A DNA stretch of 57,214 nt from Oscillospiraceae bacterium (lineage in GTDB: Bacteria; Bacillota; Clostridia; UMGS1810), in assembly GCA_021629085.1 (NCBI GenBank), contig JAJXRJ010000004.1, positions 1 through 57,214 on the forward strand. Reading direction: 5' to 3'. The notes below the pieces were generated by a model. The model searched no databases, was not told where the DNA came from, and worked only from the letters and a program-made list of their open reading frames with translations. The first letter of the stretch is position 1. Each line of letters begins with the position of its first letter. The translations under genes were made by a program, and so were the position numbers. This document shows, piece by piece, positions 1-7,689 of this stretch.

Positions 1-54
1 CATATTACTCTATTTTTGTACACATTGCAAGTTTTTTATATGAAAATTTCAAAT

Positions 55-978
55 TTAATCAAATTGCAATAAATTGGCAAAGTTTTGATAGGAAATTTTG
101 TCTATTATCGCATCATCAAATCCGAGCGCGGCCAGCCGGTCAAACAGGCGGTATACAAATTCGCAGTTTGGCATGTCGATTGGCGTGGCGTCCACCCCGT
201 CAAAATCCGCCCCAAGTCCAATGCAGTTTTCGCCGCCCAGTTCCAAAAAGCGGGTAATGTGGGAAACTGCATGGTCCACCGTTGCGGGGCCTGTATCGGT
301 TAAAAATTTGGGATAGAGGTTGATGCCTGCCACGCCGCCACGGCGGCACAGGGCTTGAAACTGCCGGTCGGTTAAGTTGCGCGGATGGGGACAGACGGAT
401 TGGGCGTTGGAATGCGTGGCACAGACTTTTTTGGAAAATACGGCGAGCGCATCCCAAAACCCGCATTCTGAAATGTGGGACACGTCCAGGATCATGCCAA
501 GCCGCTCCATTTCAAAAAGGATTTGCGCGCCTGATTTGGTGAGCCCTGTATGGTTGTTTTCAATGCCGCCGCAAAGCGGGTTGTCGTGATTCCAAACCAG
601 GCTCACAATGCGCACGCCCTCTTTGTAGAGCACAGGCACAAATTCCTTTGTCAAATCCGGCGTGTTGCCCAGCCCTTCTATGGACACCAGCACGGAAATT
701 TTTTTTTGCAGCGCGTTTTTCTCAAGGTCTTTCGCATCTTTGGCAAACGCCGCAATATGTGCATTGTTTAAAATTTCTGTTTTTAAGTAGGCAATGTGGT
801 CAAGAATGTCCGCGCAAGAGAGATTACCCTCGTTAAAGACGGCAAACACCTGCGCCGGGGTGCGGTAGGGCAAAAGCTTTTTAAAGCTCACTTCAAATGG
901 ATTGTCATAGAGATGCGCGCGGTTTTCATAGAGCTTTAGCAGGGTATCACAGTGCGCGTCAAATAGGCGGTATTGCAA
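55..978 (-). CDS. Membrane dipeptidase (peptidase M19 family)
   Basis: A 307-residue zinc metallopeptidase of the renal-dipeptidase (M19) family, expected to hydrolyse dipeptides. Visible family marks are the N-terminal metal-binding DAHCDTL, the SIEG segment with the bridging Glu near residue 100, the central THSNA and HPRN segments, and the GLGADFDG motif near the C-terminus. There is no signal peptide, so the protein is probably cytoplasmic, as is usual for Bacillota members of this family. The start is a TTG at 976-978, supported by a GGGAGATGG-like ribosome site just upstream. It lies 14 bases after yraN on the same strand and may be the last gene of the rplS-lepB-rbgA-rnhB-yraN transcript. 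The physiological substrate cannot be inferred. Confidence 0.9.
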   Translation of the reverse strand: MQYRLFDAHCDTLLKLYENRAHLYDNPFEVSFKKLLPYRTPAQVFAVFNEGNLSCADILDHIAYLKTEILNNAHIAAFAKDAKDLEKNALQKKISVLVSIEGLGNTPDLTKEFVPVLYKEGVRIVSLVWNHDNPLCGGIENNHTGLTKSGAQILFEMERLGMILDVSHISECGFWDALAVFSKKVCATHSNAQSVCPHPRNLTDRQFQALCRRGGVAGINLYPKFLTDTGPATVDHAVSHITRFLELGGENCIGLGADFDGVDATPIDMPNCEFVYRLFDRLAALGFDDAIIDKISYQNFANLLQFD

Positions 979-992
979 AAAACCATCTCCCG

Positions 993-1364
993 TTAAGCAT
1001 TGTCAAAGGCGTTTTGAATCAGGCGGATATCGAAAAGTGCAAACCGGCCGTTTTTGACAGACGCATACACCTCCACCACGTCAAACCGCACTTCACTGTC
1101 AATCGTATTATATGCAAGATACTGCGCCGCCGCGCTTATAATTTTTTGGCGCTTGTGAAAGCCCACTGCTTCCGACGGCGCACCAAAGGCAATGCCGCTG
1201 CGGGTTTTGACCTCAATAAAACACAGCGTTTTTTTGTCATAGGCGATGATGTCGATCTCTGCATTTTGTGCCCGGTAGTTGGTTGTCACAATTTTATATC
1301 GTTTCCTTTTTAAAAACTGCACGGCCGCTTGCTCGCCCGCCTTGCCAAATTCTAAGTGGTTCAT
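993..1364 (-). CDS. yraN: YraN family (UPF0102) nuclease-like protein
   Basis: A 123-residue protein of the UPF0102/YraN family, which has a restriction-endonuclease-like fold. Visible marks are the N-terminal GKAGEQAA segment, the AEIDIIAYD core and CFIEVKTR, which together give the D...ExK nuclease-type signature. The biological role is not established; members are commonly found beside rnhB, as here. The start overlaps the end of rnhB by four bases, which indicates translational coupling. Confidence 0.9.
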   Translation of the reverse strand: MNHLEFGKAGEQAAVQFLKRKRYKIVTTNYRAQNAEIDIIAYDKKTLCFIEVKTRSGIAFGAPSEAVGFHKRQKIISAAAQYLAYNTIDSEVRFDVVEVYASVKNGRFALFDIRLIQNAFDNA

Positions 1365-1975
1365 CCCGCCACCTGCCGGTACAGCCGGAAGGAGGTTCGA
1401 TGCGCCGGGCAGGGCCCGTACTGCGCAATGGCCTCGTAGTGCGCTTTGGTGGGATAGCCCTTGTGCTTGGCAAAGCCGTACTGCGGGTATTGTTTATCAA
1501 GCTCCAGCATAAACCGGTCCCGCGCCACCTTGGCAAGCACCGACGCCGCGGCAATGGACAGGCTTTTTGCATCGCCCTTTACAATGAGTTCGCGCTCACA
1601 GCACAATTCCCCGATGCTGTTGCCGTCAATGAGCGCAAATTCCGGCCGCGGTGACAGCCCCTCCAGCGCATGTTTGATGGCCAGGTGCGCGGCTTTTAAG
1701 ATATTGATTTTATCAATCACGGTTTGGTCTACCGATGCAATCGCATAGGAAAGCGCGGTTTCACGGATGACGTCAAAGTAATATTCCCGCTTTTTTTCAG
1801 ACAGCTTTTTTGAATCGGTGAGCCCTAAAATGTCGGTCCCAGGCCGTAAAATGACCGCAGCAGCATACACAGGCCCAGCCAGCGGGCCGCGGCCCGCCTC
1901 GTCCGCGCCTGCCAAAAGCGTCAGGCCCGCATTCCAATATTTGGTTTCATAGGCAAGCAGGTTGGATGGTTCCAT
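1361..1975 (-). CDS. rnhB: Ribonuclease HII
   Basis: A 204-residue RNase HII, the cytoplasmic enzyme that nicks RNA in RNA-DNA hybrids and removes misincorporated ribonucleotides from DNA. The catalytic DEAGRG motif is at residues 25-30, and a further acidic residue is in the ALIDGN segment. SIAAASVLAKVARD is the conserved helix after it. Length is typical. It sits between rbgA and yraN in a gene order widely conserved in Bacillota. The start ATG lies 14 bases from the end of rbgA. Confidence 0.95.
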   Translation of the reverse strand: MEPSNLLAYETKYWNAGLTLLAGADEAGRGPLAGPVYAAAVILRPGTDILGLTDSKKLSEKKREYYFDVIRETALSYAIASVDQTVIDKINILKAAHLAIKHALEGLSPRPEFALIDGNSIGELCCERELIVKGDAKSLSIAAASVLAKVARDRFMLELDKQYPQYGFAKHKGYPTKAHYEAIAQYGPCPAHRTSFRLYRQVAG

Positions 1976-1989
1976 AGTACAGTCCTCCG

Positions 1990-2844
1990 TTATACGTTTT
2001 TGGGCGATTCAAGCGAAATGAATCCCAGCTTTGCCGCGCGGAATTCATCCAGTAAAATATTTGCCGCGCGTAAGCTGTCGATTTCGCCGCCCGATATCAC
2101 AAATCCACGTTTTTTGCCCAACTGTTCTAACAGCTGATAGCCCTCCATCTCAGGCTGCACTTCCATGTGATAGCGCGCAGCGAGTGCTTCGGGGTAGGTG
2201 TCACGCAAAAACTCCAAGAGCTTACAGGCCAAAAGCTCCACATCTAAAATGTCGTCCTTTACCGCACCGGTAAATGCCAGTTTCAGCCCAATCTGCTCAT
2301 CTTCAAACTTGGGCCATAGAATGCCCGGCGTATCTAACAGTTCAAACCCATTTGCCAGCCGAATCCACTGCTTGCCGCGCGTTACGCCCGGGCGGTCGCC
2401 TGTGATGGCACTCTTTTTGCCCGTCAGCTTATTGATAAACGATGATTTTCCCACATTGGGCACGCCCACCACCATGAGCTTGATGGGTTTCCCCACCATA
2501 CCTTTTTCCTGCCAGGCAGAAATTTGGGGCGCCAAAATGGCCTTGCACATATCCAGCACCGGCGCAAGCGGTTTGCCGGATGTGGAGCTCACCGCTATGG
2601 CGGGTATGCCTGCGGCTTTTAAGTGGGCAATCCATGCGTCGGTCACGGCGCGGTCGGCAATGTCTGCCTTGTTGAGCACCAAAAGGCGGGGCTTGTCCTT
2701 TATAAGCTGGTCAATCTCCGGGTTGCGGCTGCTTTGCGGCAGCCGTGCGTCCACCAGCTCCACCACCAGGTCCACCAGCTTTACGTGTTCCAAAATGAGG
2801 CGGCGGGTTTTGGCCATATGGCCGGGAAACCATTGTATATGCAT
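1990..2844 (-). CDS. rbgA: Ribosome biogenesis GTPase RbgA (YlqF)
   Basis: A 284-residue circularly permuted GTPase needed for late maturation of the 50S subunit in Bacillota. G motifs appear in permuted order: LNKAD (G4) first, then GVPNVGKSS (G1), PGVT (G2) and DTPG (G3). The N-terminal FPGHMAKT is a family hallmark. I chose the ATG at 2842-2844 because AAGGAAGG lies 6 bases upstream and the protein then begins MHIQWFPGHM; a longer reading frame adds 12 unsupported residues. The rplS-lepB-rbgA-rnhB neighbourhood supports the assignment, since RbgA acts on the 50S particle. Confidence 0.95.
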   Translation of the reverse strand: MHIQWFPGHMAKTRRLILEHVKLVDLVVELVDARLPQSSRNPEIDQLIKDKPRLLVLNKADIADRAVTDAWIAHLKAAGIPAIAVSSTSGKPLAPVLDMCKAILAPQISAWQEKGMVGKPIKLMVVGVPNVGKSSFINKLTGKKSAITGDRPGVTRGKQWIRLANGFELLDTPGILWPKFEDEQIGLKLAFTGAVKDDILDVELLACKLLEFLRDTYPEALAARYHMEVQPEMEGYQLLEQLGKKRGFVISGGEIDSLRAANILLDEFRAAKLGFISLESPKNV

Positions 2845-2916
2845 TGTATCCTTCCTTTGAAAAAACGGGTGCGTCTGCACTTTTTTTGTACAGATGCCAC
2901 CCGTTGATATTGTTTT

Positions 2917-3597
2917 TTACTGATACAAACTGCCAAATGAACGGAACGGCAGAATGCGGAACAGTGCTTTGCCCATGATATTTTCCACCGGGATGGGCCC
3001 CAGCACCCGGCTGTCCGAGCTGCCGTTTGGGCTGCGGTTGTCGCCTAACACAAACACACACCCGTCTTTGACGGTGTAAGGATAGGTAAGCGTGCCGCCC
3101 GATGTGATGGGCTCGCTGGCATAGGGTTCGTCCAGCCGTTCACCGTCCACATATACGGCGCCTTCCTCCGGCTTGATATCCACCACCTGGCCTTCTAACG
3201 CGATTACACGCTTTACATAGGGCGTATTATAGCTTTGGGGCGGATGCAAAATGATGATGTCGCCCTGTTTCGGTTCGTATAGAAAGCGGTTGACATAGAG
3301 CGTGTCGCCGTCTTGCAGGGTGGGGATCATAGAGCTGCCATCCACGTTGACCAGTGTAAACACAAAATTCCGGATAAGAAGCGCAACCACCAGCGCCACT
3401 GCGATGGACAGCGTCCAGTCCAGCACCTCTTTTTTCCAGCTCCCCTTTTTCGGCTCGGGTGCATCCTGGCCGGTGGTTTCCACTGTTTCTAACTGCTCAG
3501 ATTCTGCCGCGGGCTGAGCATCAAAGCCGTCGTTTTGCGTGTCTGGCGCCTTTGGCTGGCCTTCCTCCCGCGCATTGTCATTTTCAAATTCATTCAT
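2917..3597 (-). CDS. lepB: Signal peptidase I
   Basis: A 226-residue type I signal peptidase that cleaves signal peptides from exported proteins at the outer face of the membrane. An acidic, Gln-rich cytoplasmic tail of about 55 residues precedes one membrane segment (about 60-80). The catalytic Ser is S89 in GSSM and the general base is K129 in TPYVKRVI. GDNRSPNGSSDSR is the conserved C-terminal box. Length and single-span topology match Gram-positive SipS-type enzymes. It lies between rplS and rbgA on the minus strand. The long acidic tail is longer than in Bacillus SipS. Confidence 0.95.
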   Translation of the reverse strand: MNEFENDNAREEGQPKAPDTQNDGFDAQPAAESEQLETVETTGQDAPEPKKGSWKKEVLDWTLSIAVALVVALLIRNFVFTLVNVDGSSMIPTLQDGDTLYVNRFLYEPKQGDIIILHPPQSYNTPYVKRVIALEGQVVDIKPEEGAVYVDGERLDEPYASEPITSGGTLTYPYTVKDGCVFVLGDNRSPNGSSDSRVLGPIPVENIMGKALFRILPFRSFGSLYQ

Positions 3598-3717
3598 GGT
3601 TCTACCATTCCTTTCAAAAAGCGCGTCCCCGCTTTTTTAAAAATTTTGGCAAAATGCATAAAATGCTATGGAAAATAAGTTTCTCCATAGCAATTTTAAT
3701 TATGCGTAAAAATAGGT

Positions 3718-4062
3718 TTACTGGATTTTTTCCTTTACCTTGGCCGCTTTGCCTACGCGATCGCGCAGATAGTAAAGCTTTGCGCGCCGCACTTTTCCTT
3801 TGCGGATGACGTCGATTTTATCAATTTTCGGAGAGTTGACAGGGAACGTCCGTTCCACGCCAACACCATATGACAACCGCCGGACGGTGAAGGTTTCTGA
3901 GATGCCGCCGTGTTTCTTTTGAATAATCGTGCCTTCAAACGCCTGAATGCGCTCGCGGTTTCCCTCTTTGATTTTCACATGCACGCGAACGGTATCGCCA
4001 ATACAAAGCTTGGGAAGGTCGCTGCGAATCTGATCGGCAGTTAAGCTGCTTAAAATATCCAT
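3718..4062 (-). CDS. rplS: 50S ribosomal protein L19
   Basis: A 114-residue L19 ribosomal protein, located at the 30S-50S interface. The GDTVRVHVKIKEG segment, FEGTII and the TFTVRRLSYGVGVERTFP stretch are typical. I chose the ATG at 4060-4062 because AGAGAGGAGG lies 8 bases upstream at 4071-4080. It is the first gene of the rplS-lepB-rbgA-rnhB-yraN series and has its own promoter at 4140-4168. Confidence 0.96.
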   Translation of the reverse strand: MDILSSLTADQIRSDLPKLCIGDTVRVHVKIKEGNRERIQAFEGTIIQKKHGGISETFTVRRLSYGVGVERTFPVNSPKIDKIDVIRKGKVRRAKLYYLRDRVGKAAKVKEKIQ

Positions 4063-4139
4063 TTTATGTTCCTCCTCTCTCCATAGACGTTCATGCAAGC
4101 CAATATCGCATTACAGAGGACCGTCCGTTTTACCAAATT

Positions 4140-4168
4140 AGTTTACCACAGGTTTTTTTATTTTGCAA
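4140..4168 (-). promoter_or_regulatory. Sigma-A type promoter of rplS
   Basis: On the minus strand, TTGCAA (4163-4168) and TAAACT (4140-4145) are separated by exactly 17 bases, about 80 bases upstream of the rplS start codon. This is a pattern match only. Confidence 0.6.
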
Positions 4169-4273
4169 GTGTTTTTTGTAAAATTTCTTAATTTCTGCCG
4201 GCGTATAGAAATTTTGACAGGGGGAAATATTAAAAAAAGAAGAAATACGCACAAAAAAGCGGAGGTGTCGGCA

Positions 4274-5839
4274 TTGAAACAACCAAAAAAGGAGACGTGG
4301 AGCAGCAAATGGGTGCTCATACTGGCAATGGCGGGCAACGCCATTGGCCTTGGAAATTTTTGGCGGTTTCCCTATATGGCGGCAAACTATGGCGGTGCGG
4401 CGTTTATTTTGCCCTATTTTGTGTCCATTCTCATTTTGGGTGTGCCCATTTTAATCTGTGAGTGGTATATTGGCCGCGCCGGCGGCAGCCGGGGATTTTC
4501 CACGGCAGCGCCAATGATATATCTACAGGCGGAACGCGGCATGAAGAAAAAGCACGCCATGGTGGTGGCGTCGGTCATTGGTGCGCTGGCGTTTTCCGTC
4601 ACATTATTGGTCAATTCCTATTACAACCACATCATTGGCTGGACTTTAAACTACAGCTTTAAGGCGATTTTTGGCACGCTCACGCACCATGCGCAAAATA
4701 CCACCCAGGTATTTACAGAAACCGTGTCCACCCCTTGGCAGATTTTTGTCTTCTGGCTCATTTCAGTGGCAATCATTGGGTTTGCCGTGTCGCGCGGTAT
4801 TAAAAACGGCATTGAAAAATGGACCAAATACATGATTCCCCTCTTATATATATTTGCCATTGTGCTGGCGGTAAAAGCGCTCACGCTGGGGTCTCCGGTC
4901 AATCCGGAGTGGAGCGCGTTAAAAGGGCTCAATTTTGTGTGGCAGCCCGATTTTTCCAAGCTCAACTGGAAATCGGCTATGGCGGCGGCAGGGCAGGTGT
5001 TTTTTACCCTGTCGGTGGGCATGGGCATCATCATGCACTATGCGTCCTTTTTAAAAAAGGATGACGACATTGTGGTATCCACCACTGCGACGGTCGCGCT
5101 AAATGAGTTTGCAGAGGTTATTTTGGCGGCTTCTATCGTCATTCCCATCACCTATGCCTATATGGGGGAAGAGGGACTTTCGGCACAAACCATTGGGCTC
5201 ACCTTTGTCACCATGCCCAATGTGTTCCGCGATATGCCGCTTGGCAGCATTATGGCGTTTTTGTGGTTTGTACTGCTGTTTTTTGCAGGGATCACATCCG
5301 CCATTGCCATGTACAGCTATCTGACCAGCCTCATTATGGAATGTACGCATTTTAGCCGGAAACAAAGCGCGCTCATTATTTTTGGCATGTATGTGGTGTT
5401 TGGCCTTCCCGTGGCGCTGGAGCCCATTTTTACCAAAACGACAGACTTTATCTATTTTACGGAAATGGACAACTGGGTGGGCAACTATTTGCTGCTCATT
5501 GTGGGGTTGATTGAAATTTTAGTGGTGGGCTGGGCCGTCAAGTGGCCGGCGCTGGAAGAAATCAACCGCGGCGGGCTCGCCAAAATCCCACGCTGGTTTT
5601 TTGGCGTGTTTATGCGCTATGTGGCGCCGGCGTTTCTCATTGTAGTGCTGCTGTTTTCCACAAGGACCTATATAATGGAAGGATATTTTAATTTGATTCC
5701 CGACTATGTGCGCAATACGGCCAATGCCACAGTGTCTGCAGTGTTTGCAAATTTGGCACGTGTCGTTGTGCTTTTATCGCTTGTTGGCGGCTATCTCTTA
5801 AGCTATTGGAATTTAAAACGGGAGGGGGAGAAGCTGTGA
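4274..5839 (+). CDS. Sodium-dependent transporter, neurotransmitter:sodium symporter (NSS/LeuT) family
   Basis: A 521-residue polytopic membrane protein of the NSS family, expected to import an amino acid with sodium. The family signature NAIGLGNFWRFP in the first transmembrane helix forms the sodium and substrate site. About 12 hydrophobic segments follow. I chose the TTG at 4274 because GGAGGTG (4261-4267) lies 6 bases upstream; an in-frame extension to 4163 would run back through the rplS promoter. Its stop overlaps the start of a 30-residue MetS-like peptide, which points to the MetP subgroup (methionine/alanine uptake). Substrate is inferred only from that pairing. Confidence 0.92.
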   Translation: MKQPKKETWSSKWVLILAMAGNAIGLGNFWRFPYMAANYGGAAFILPYFVSILILGVPILICEWYIGRAGGSRGFSTAAPMIYLQAERGMKKKHAMVVASVIGALAFSVTLLVNSYYNHIIGWTLNYSFKAIFGTLTHHAQNTTQVFTETVSTPWQIFVFWLISVAIIGFAVSRGIKNGIEKWTKYMIPLLYIFAIVLAVKALTLGSPVNPEWSALKGLNFVWQPDFSKLNWKSAMAAAGQVFFTLSVGMGIIMHYASFLKKDDDIVVSTTATVALNEFAEVILAASIVIPITYAYMGEEGLSAQTIGLTFVTMPNVFRDMPLGSIMAFLWFVLLFFAGITSAIAMYSYLTSLIMECTHFSRKQSALIIFGMYVVFGLPVALEPIFTKTTDFIYFTEMDNWVGNYLLLIVGLIEILVVGWAVKWPALEEINRGGLAKIPRWFFGVFMRYVAPAFLIVVLLFSTRTYIMEGYFNLIPDYVRNTANATVSAVFANLARVVVLLSLVGGYLLSYWNLKREGEKL

Positions 5840-5928
5840 CCCCATCTGCAATTTCGTTTTTGGTGTTGTTTTGGGGGCTCATTTTTGCCGTCGGCGCATT
5901 TTCGATTGGGAAGCTGATGAAAAAATAG
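5836..5928 (+). CDS. Small single-span subunit of NSS transporter (MetS-like)
   Basis: A 30-residue peptide reading VTPSAISFLVLFWG then LIFAVGAFSIGKLMKK. It starts at a GTG that overlaps the transporter stop (GTGA), with GGAGGGGGAG at 5821-5830 as a ribosome site. It consists of one hydrophobic helix followed by a positively charged C-terminus. Size, topology and position match the MetS-type small subunits of MetP transporters. Such peptides are easily missed in annotation. The four-base overlap implies translational coupling and near-stoichiometric synthesis. Confidence 0.8.
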   Translation: MTPSAISFLVLFWGLIFAVGAFSIGKLMKK

Positions 5929-5996
5929 CCCAGCATGTATAAATGTTCCAATAAAAACCAATACTAACGGCGACAAACCAAACAGGAGGAATTGGA

Positions 5997-6587
5997 ATGC
6001 ACTTAAAAGACAGTAAAACGGCAATCAACCTGCTGCGCGCCTTTGCAGGCGAATCGCAGGCGAGGAACCGCTATGACATGGCGGCGGGGGTGGCAAAAAA
6101 AGAGGGCTATGAGCTGATTTCGCGGGTGTTTTTATACACTGCAAAGCAGGAAGAACAGCATGCGCGCATTTTTTACAGGCATTTGCAGGAATTAAACAAT
6201 TCTAATATTACCATTGACGGCGGCTACCCGGTGAACCTCTATGATACCACGCTGCCGCACTTACGTGCTGCACAGCACAACGAGTATGAGGAGTGGCAGG
6301 ACGCATATCAGAATTTCGGCGACATTGCAAAAGAAGAGGGATTCGAAAAAATCGCACGCTCCTTTCACATGATTGCCCAGGTGGAAAAAACGCATGGCGA
6401 CCGCTTTGGCGAGTATGCCGACTTGCTTGAGTCGGGAAGCCTTTATAAGCGCGTCGGCGAAACCGAATGGCTGTGCTTAAACTGCGGCTATGTACACACT
6501 GGTGTGTCCGCACCGGAAATTTGCCCGGTTTGCCAACACAAGCAGGGATATTTTACCGCGGCGGGTGGCACCATCTTTCTCCCGTAA
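5997..6587 (+). CDS. rbr: Rubrerythrin
   Basis: A 196-residue rubrerythrin, a non-haem di-iron peroxidase that protects anaerobes from hydrogen peroxide. The N-terminal ferritin-like four-helix domain (about 1-145) carries the iron-ligand segments FAGESQARNRY, KQEEQHARIF and EEGFEKIARSF...VEKTHGDRF. The C-terminal rubredoxin-like domain has CLNCGY and CPVCQH pairs that bind one iron. The ATG at 5997 follows AGGAGGA at 5984-5990. Its presence supports an anaerobic lifestyle. It stands between the transporter pair and rpmE and may be monocistronic. Confidence 0.96.
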   Translation: MHLKDSKTAINLLRAFAGESQARNRYDMAAGVAKKEGYELISRVFLYTAKQEEQHARIFYRHLQELNNSNITIDGGYPVNLYDTTLPHLRAAQHNEYEEWQDAYQNFGDIAKEEGFEKIARSFHMIAQVEKTHGDRFGEYADLLESGSLYKRVGETEWLCLNCGYVHTGVSAPEICPVCQHKQGYFTAAGGTIFLP

Positions 6588-6618
6588 CGGAGCGGGACGA
6601 ATTTTTTCAAATTTGTGC

Positions 6619-6647
6619 TTGCATTTTCATTTCTTTTGTGCTATACT
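6619..6647 (+). promoter_or_regulatory. Promoter of rpmE
   Basis: TTGCAT (6619-6624) and TATACT (6642-6647) with a 17-base spacer lie about 40 bases before the rpmE start codon. Confidence 0.6.
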
Positions 6648-6687
6648 TAACACTGCTAATGTGTATGATATGAAAGAGGTGATCGAT

Positions 6688-6891
6688 ATGAAAGAAGGAA
6701 TTCATCCCGAATATAAAACCGCAATCGTGAAGTGTGCCTGCGGGGAAACCTTTGAAACGCGTTCCACGAAAGAGAAAATCAATGTGGAAATCTGCTCGAA
6801 ATGCCATCCCTTCTACACAGGAAAACAAAAGCTGGTGGATACCGGCGGACGGGTGGAGAAGTTCAGAAAACGGTTTGGAATGGACAAGTAG
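6688..6891 (+). CDS. rpmE: 50S ribosomal protein L31, zinc-binding form
   Basis: A 67-residue L31. The CAC pair and CSKCHPFYTG motif are the four cysteines of the zinc-binding (C+) form. KQKLVDTGGRVEKFRKRFG is the conserved C-terminus. I chose the ATG at 6688, preceded by AGAGGTGAT, because it gives the family N-terminus MKEGIHPEY. A longer in-frame extension upstream overlaps the rubrerythrin gene and the promoter. A strong terminator follows. Confidence 0.95.
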   Translation: MKEGIHPEYKTAIVKCACGETFETRSTKEKINVEICSKCHPFYTGKQKLVDTGGRVEKFRKRFGMDK

Positions 6892-6900
6892 TGTTTATAA

Positions 6901-6936
6901 AAAGTAGGCAAAGTTCACGCTTTGCCTACTTTTTTT
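6901..6936 (+). terminator. Intrinsic terminator after rpmE
   Basis: A 13-base perfect stem (6901-6913 with 6920-6932), a 6-base loop and a T run at 6931-6936. It separates rpmE from the downstream two-component operon. Confidence 0.9.
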
Positions 6937-7003
6937 CTAATTATCACACAGTTGTCACAAATGGTCCGTATAGTGAATGTGGCAACAAAAAGGGGGGATT
7001 TTT

Positions 7004-7687
7004 GTGTATCGAATCTTAATTGTGGACGACGAGGAGAAAATCCGGGAGGTCATAAGGGAATACGCTGAATTTGACGGCTATGAAGTGCAGGAGGCCAAAG
7101 ACGGTATGGAGGCGGTTTCCATGTGCAAAAAAACGGCGTTTGATGCCGTGGTGCTGGATGTGATGCTGCCAAAGCTGGACGGGTTTTCGGTCTGCAAGGA
7201 AATTAAAAAAATGGGAAACACCCCGGTTTTGATGCTTTCCGCCCGGAGTGAAGAGTATGACAAACTGTTCGGGTTTGAGATGGGGATTGACGACTATGTG
7301 GTAAAGCCCTTTTCCCCAAAAGAGGTGATGGCGCGGCTAAATGTCATCATTACCCGCAATATAAAGCGGGAGGATACGCCGCAAGACGGCGTGCTTACCT
7401 TTGATGGGCTCACAGTTGACATTGCGGGGCGCAATGTTTTGGTAGACGGCGTCAAAGTGGAAATGACACCCAAAGAATATGACTTGCTGTTTTATTTGGT
7501 GCGCAATAAAAACATCGCTTTAACGCGGGAAAAGCTTTTGGCAGACGTGTGGGGATATGACTTTTACGGCGACGACCGCACGGTGGACACCCACATTAAA
7601 ATGCTGCGCACAAGCCTTGGTAAATATCGGAATTTGATTGTGACACTTAGAAGCCTGGGCTATAAATTTGAATACCAGGGGGAATAA
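7004..7687 (+). CDS. OmpR/PhoB-family response regulator
   Basis: A 227-residue DNA-binding response regulator. The receiver domain (1-118) has the acidic pocket DDE at 8-10, the phosphoacceptor D52 in VVLDVMLP and the conserved Lys in VVKPFSP. The C-terminal winged helix (about 130-227) has the OmpR-type MTPKEYDLLFYL and DDRTVDTHIKMLR segments. I chose the GTG at 7004 with AGGGGGGATT just upstream. It is the first gene of a six-gene operon with a histidine kinase, an ABC efflux system and an SLH protein, so it probably controls that operon. The stimulus is unknown. Confidence 0.93.
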   Translation: MYRILIVDDEEKIREVIREYAEFDGYEVQEAKDGMEAVSMCKKTAFDAVVLDVMLPKLDGFSVCKEIKKMGNTPVLMLSARSEEYDKLFGFEMGIDDYVVKPFSPKEVMARLNVIITRNIKREDTPQDGVLTFDGLTVDIAGRNVLVDGVKVEMTPKEYDLLFYLVRNKNIALTREKLLADVWGYDFYGDDRTVDTHIKMLRTSLGKYRNLIVTLRSLGYKFEYQGE

Positions 7688-7689
7688 GC

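Noticed and set aside
4163..4273. An N-terminal extension of the sodium symporter
   Set aside because: It would start inside the divergent rplS promoter and lacks a ribosome site; the TTG at 4274 is better supported and gives the LeuT-like N-terminus.
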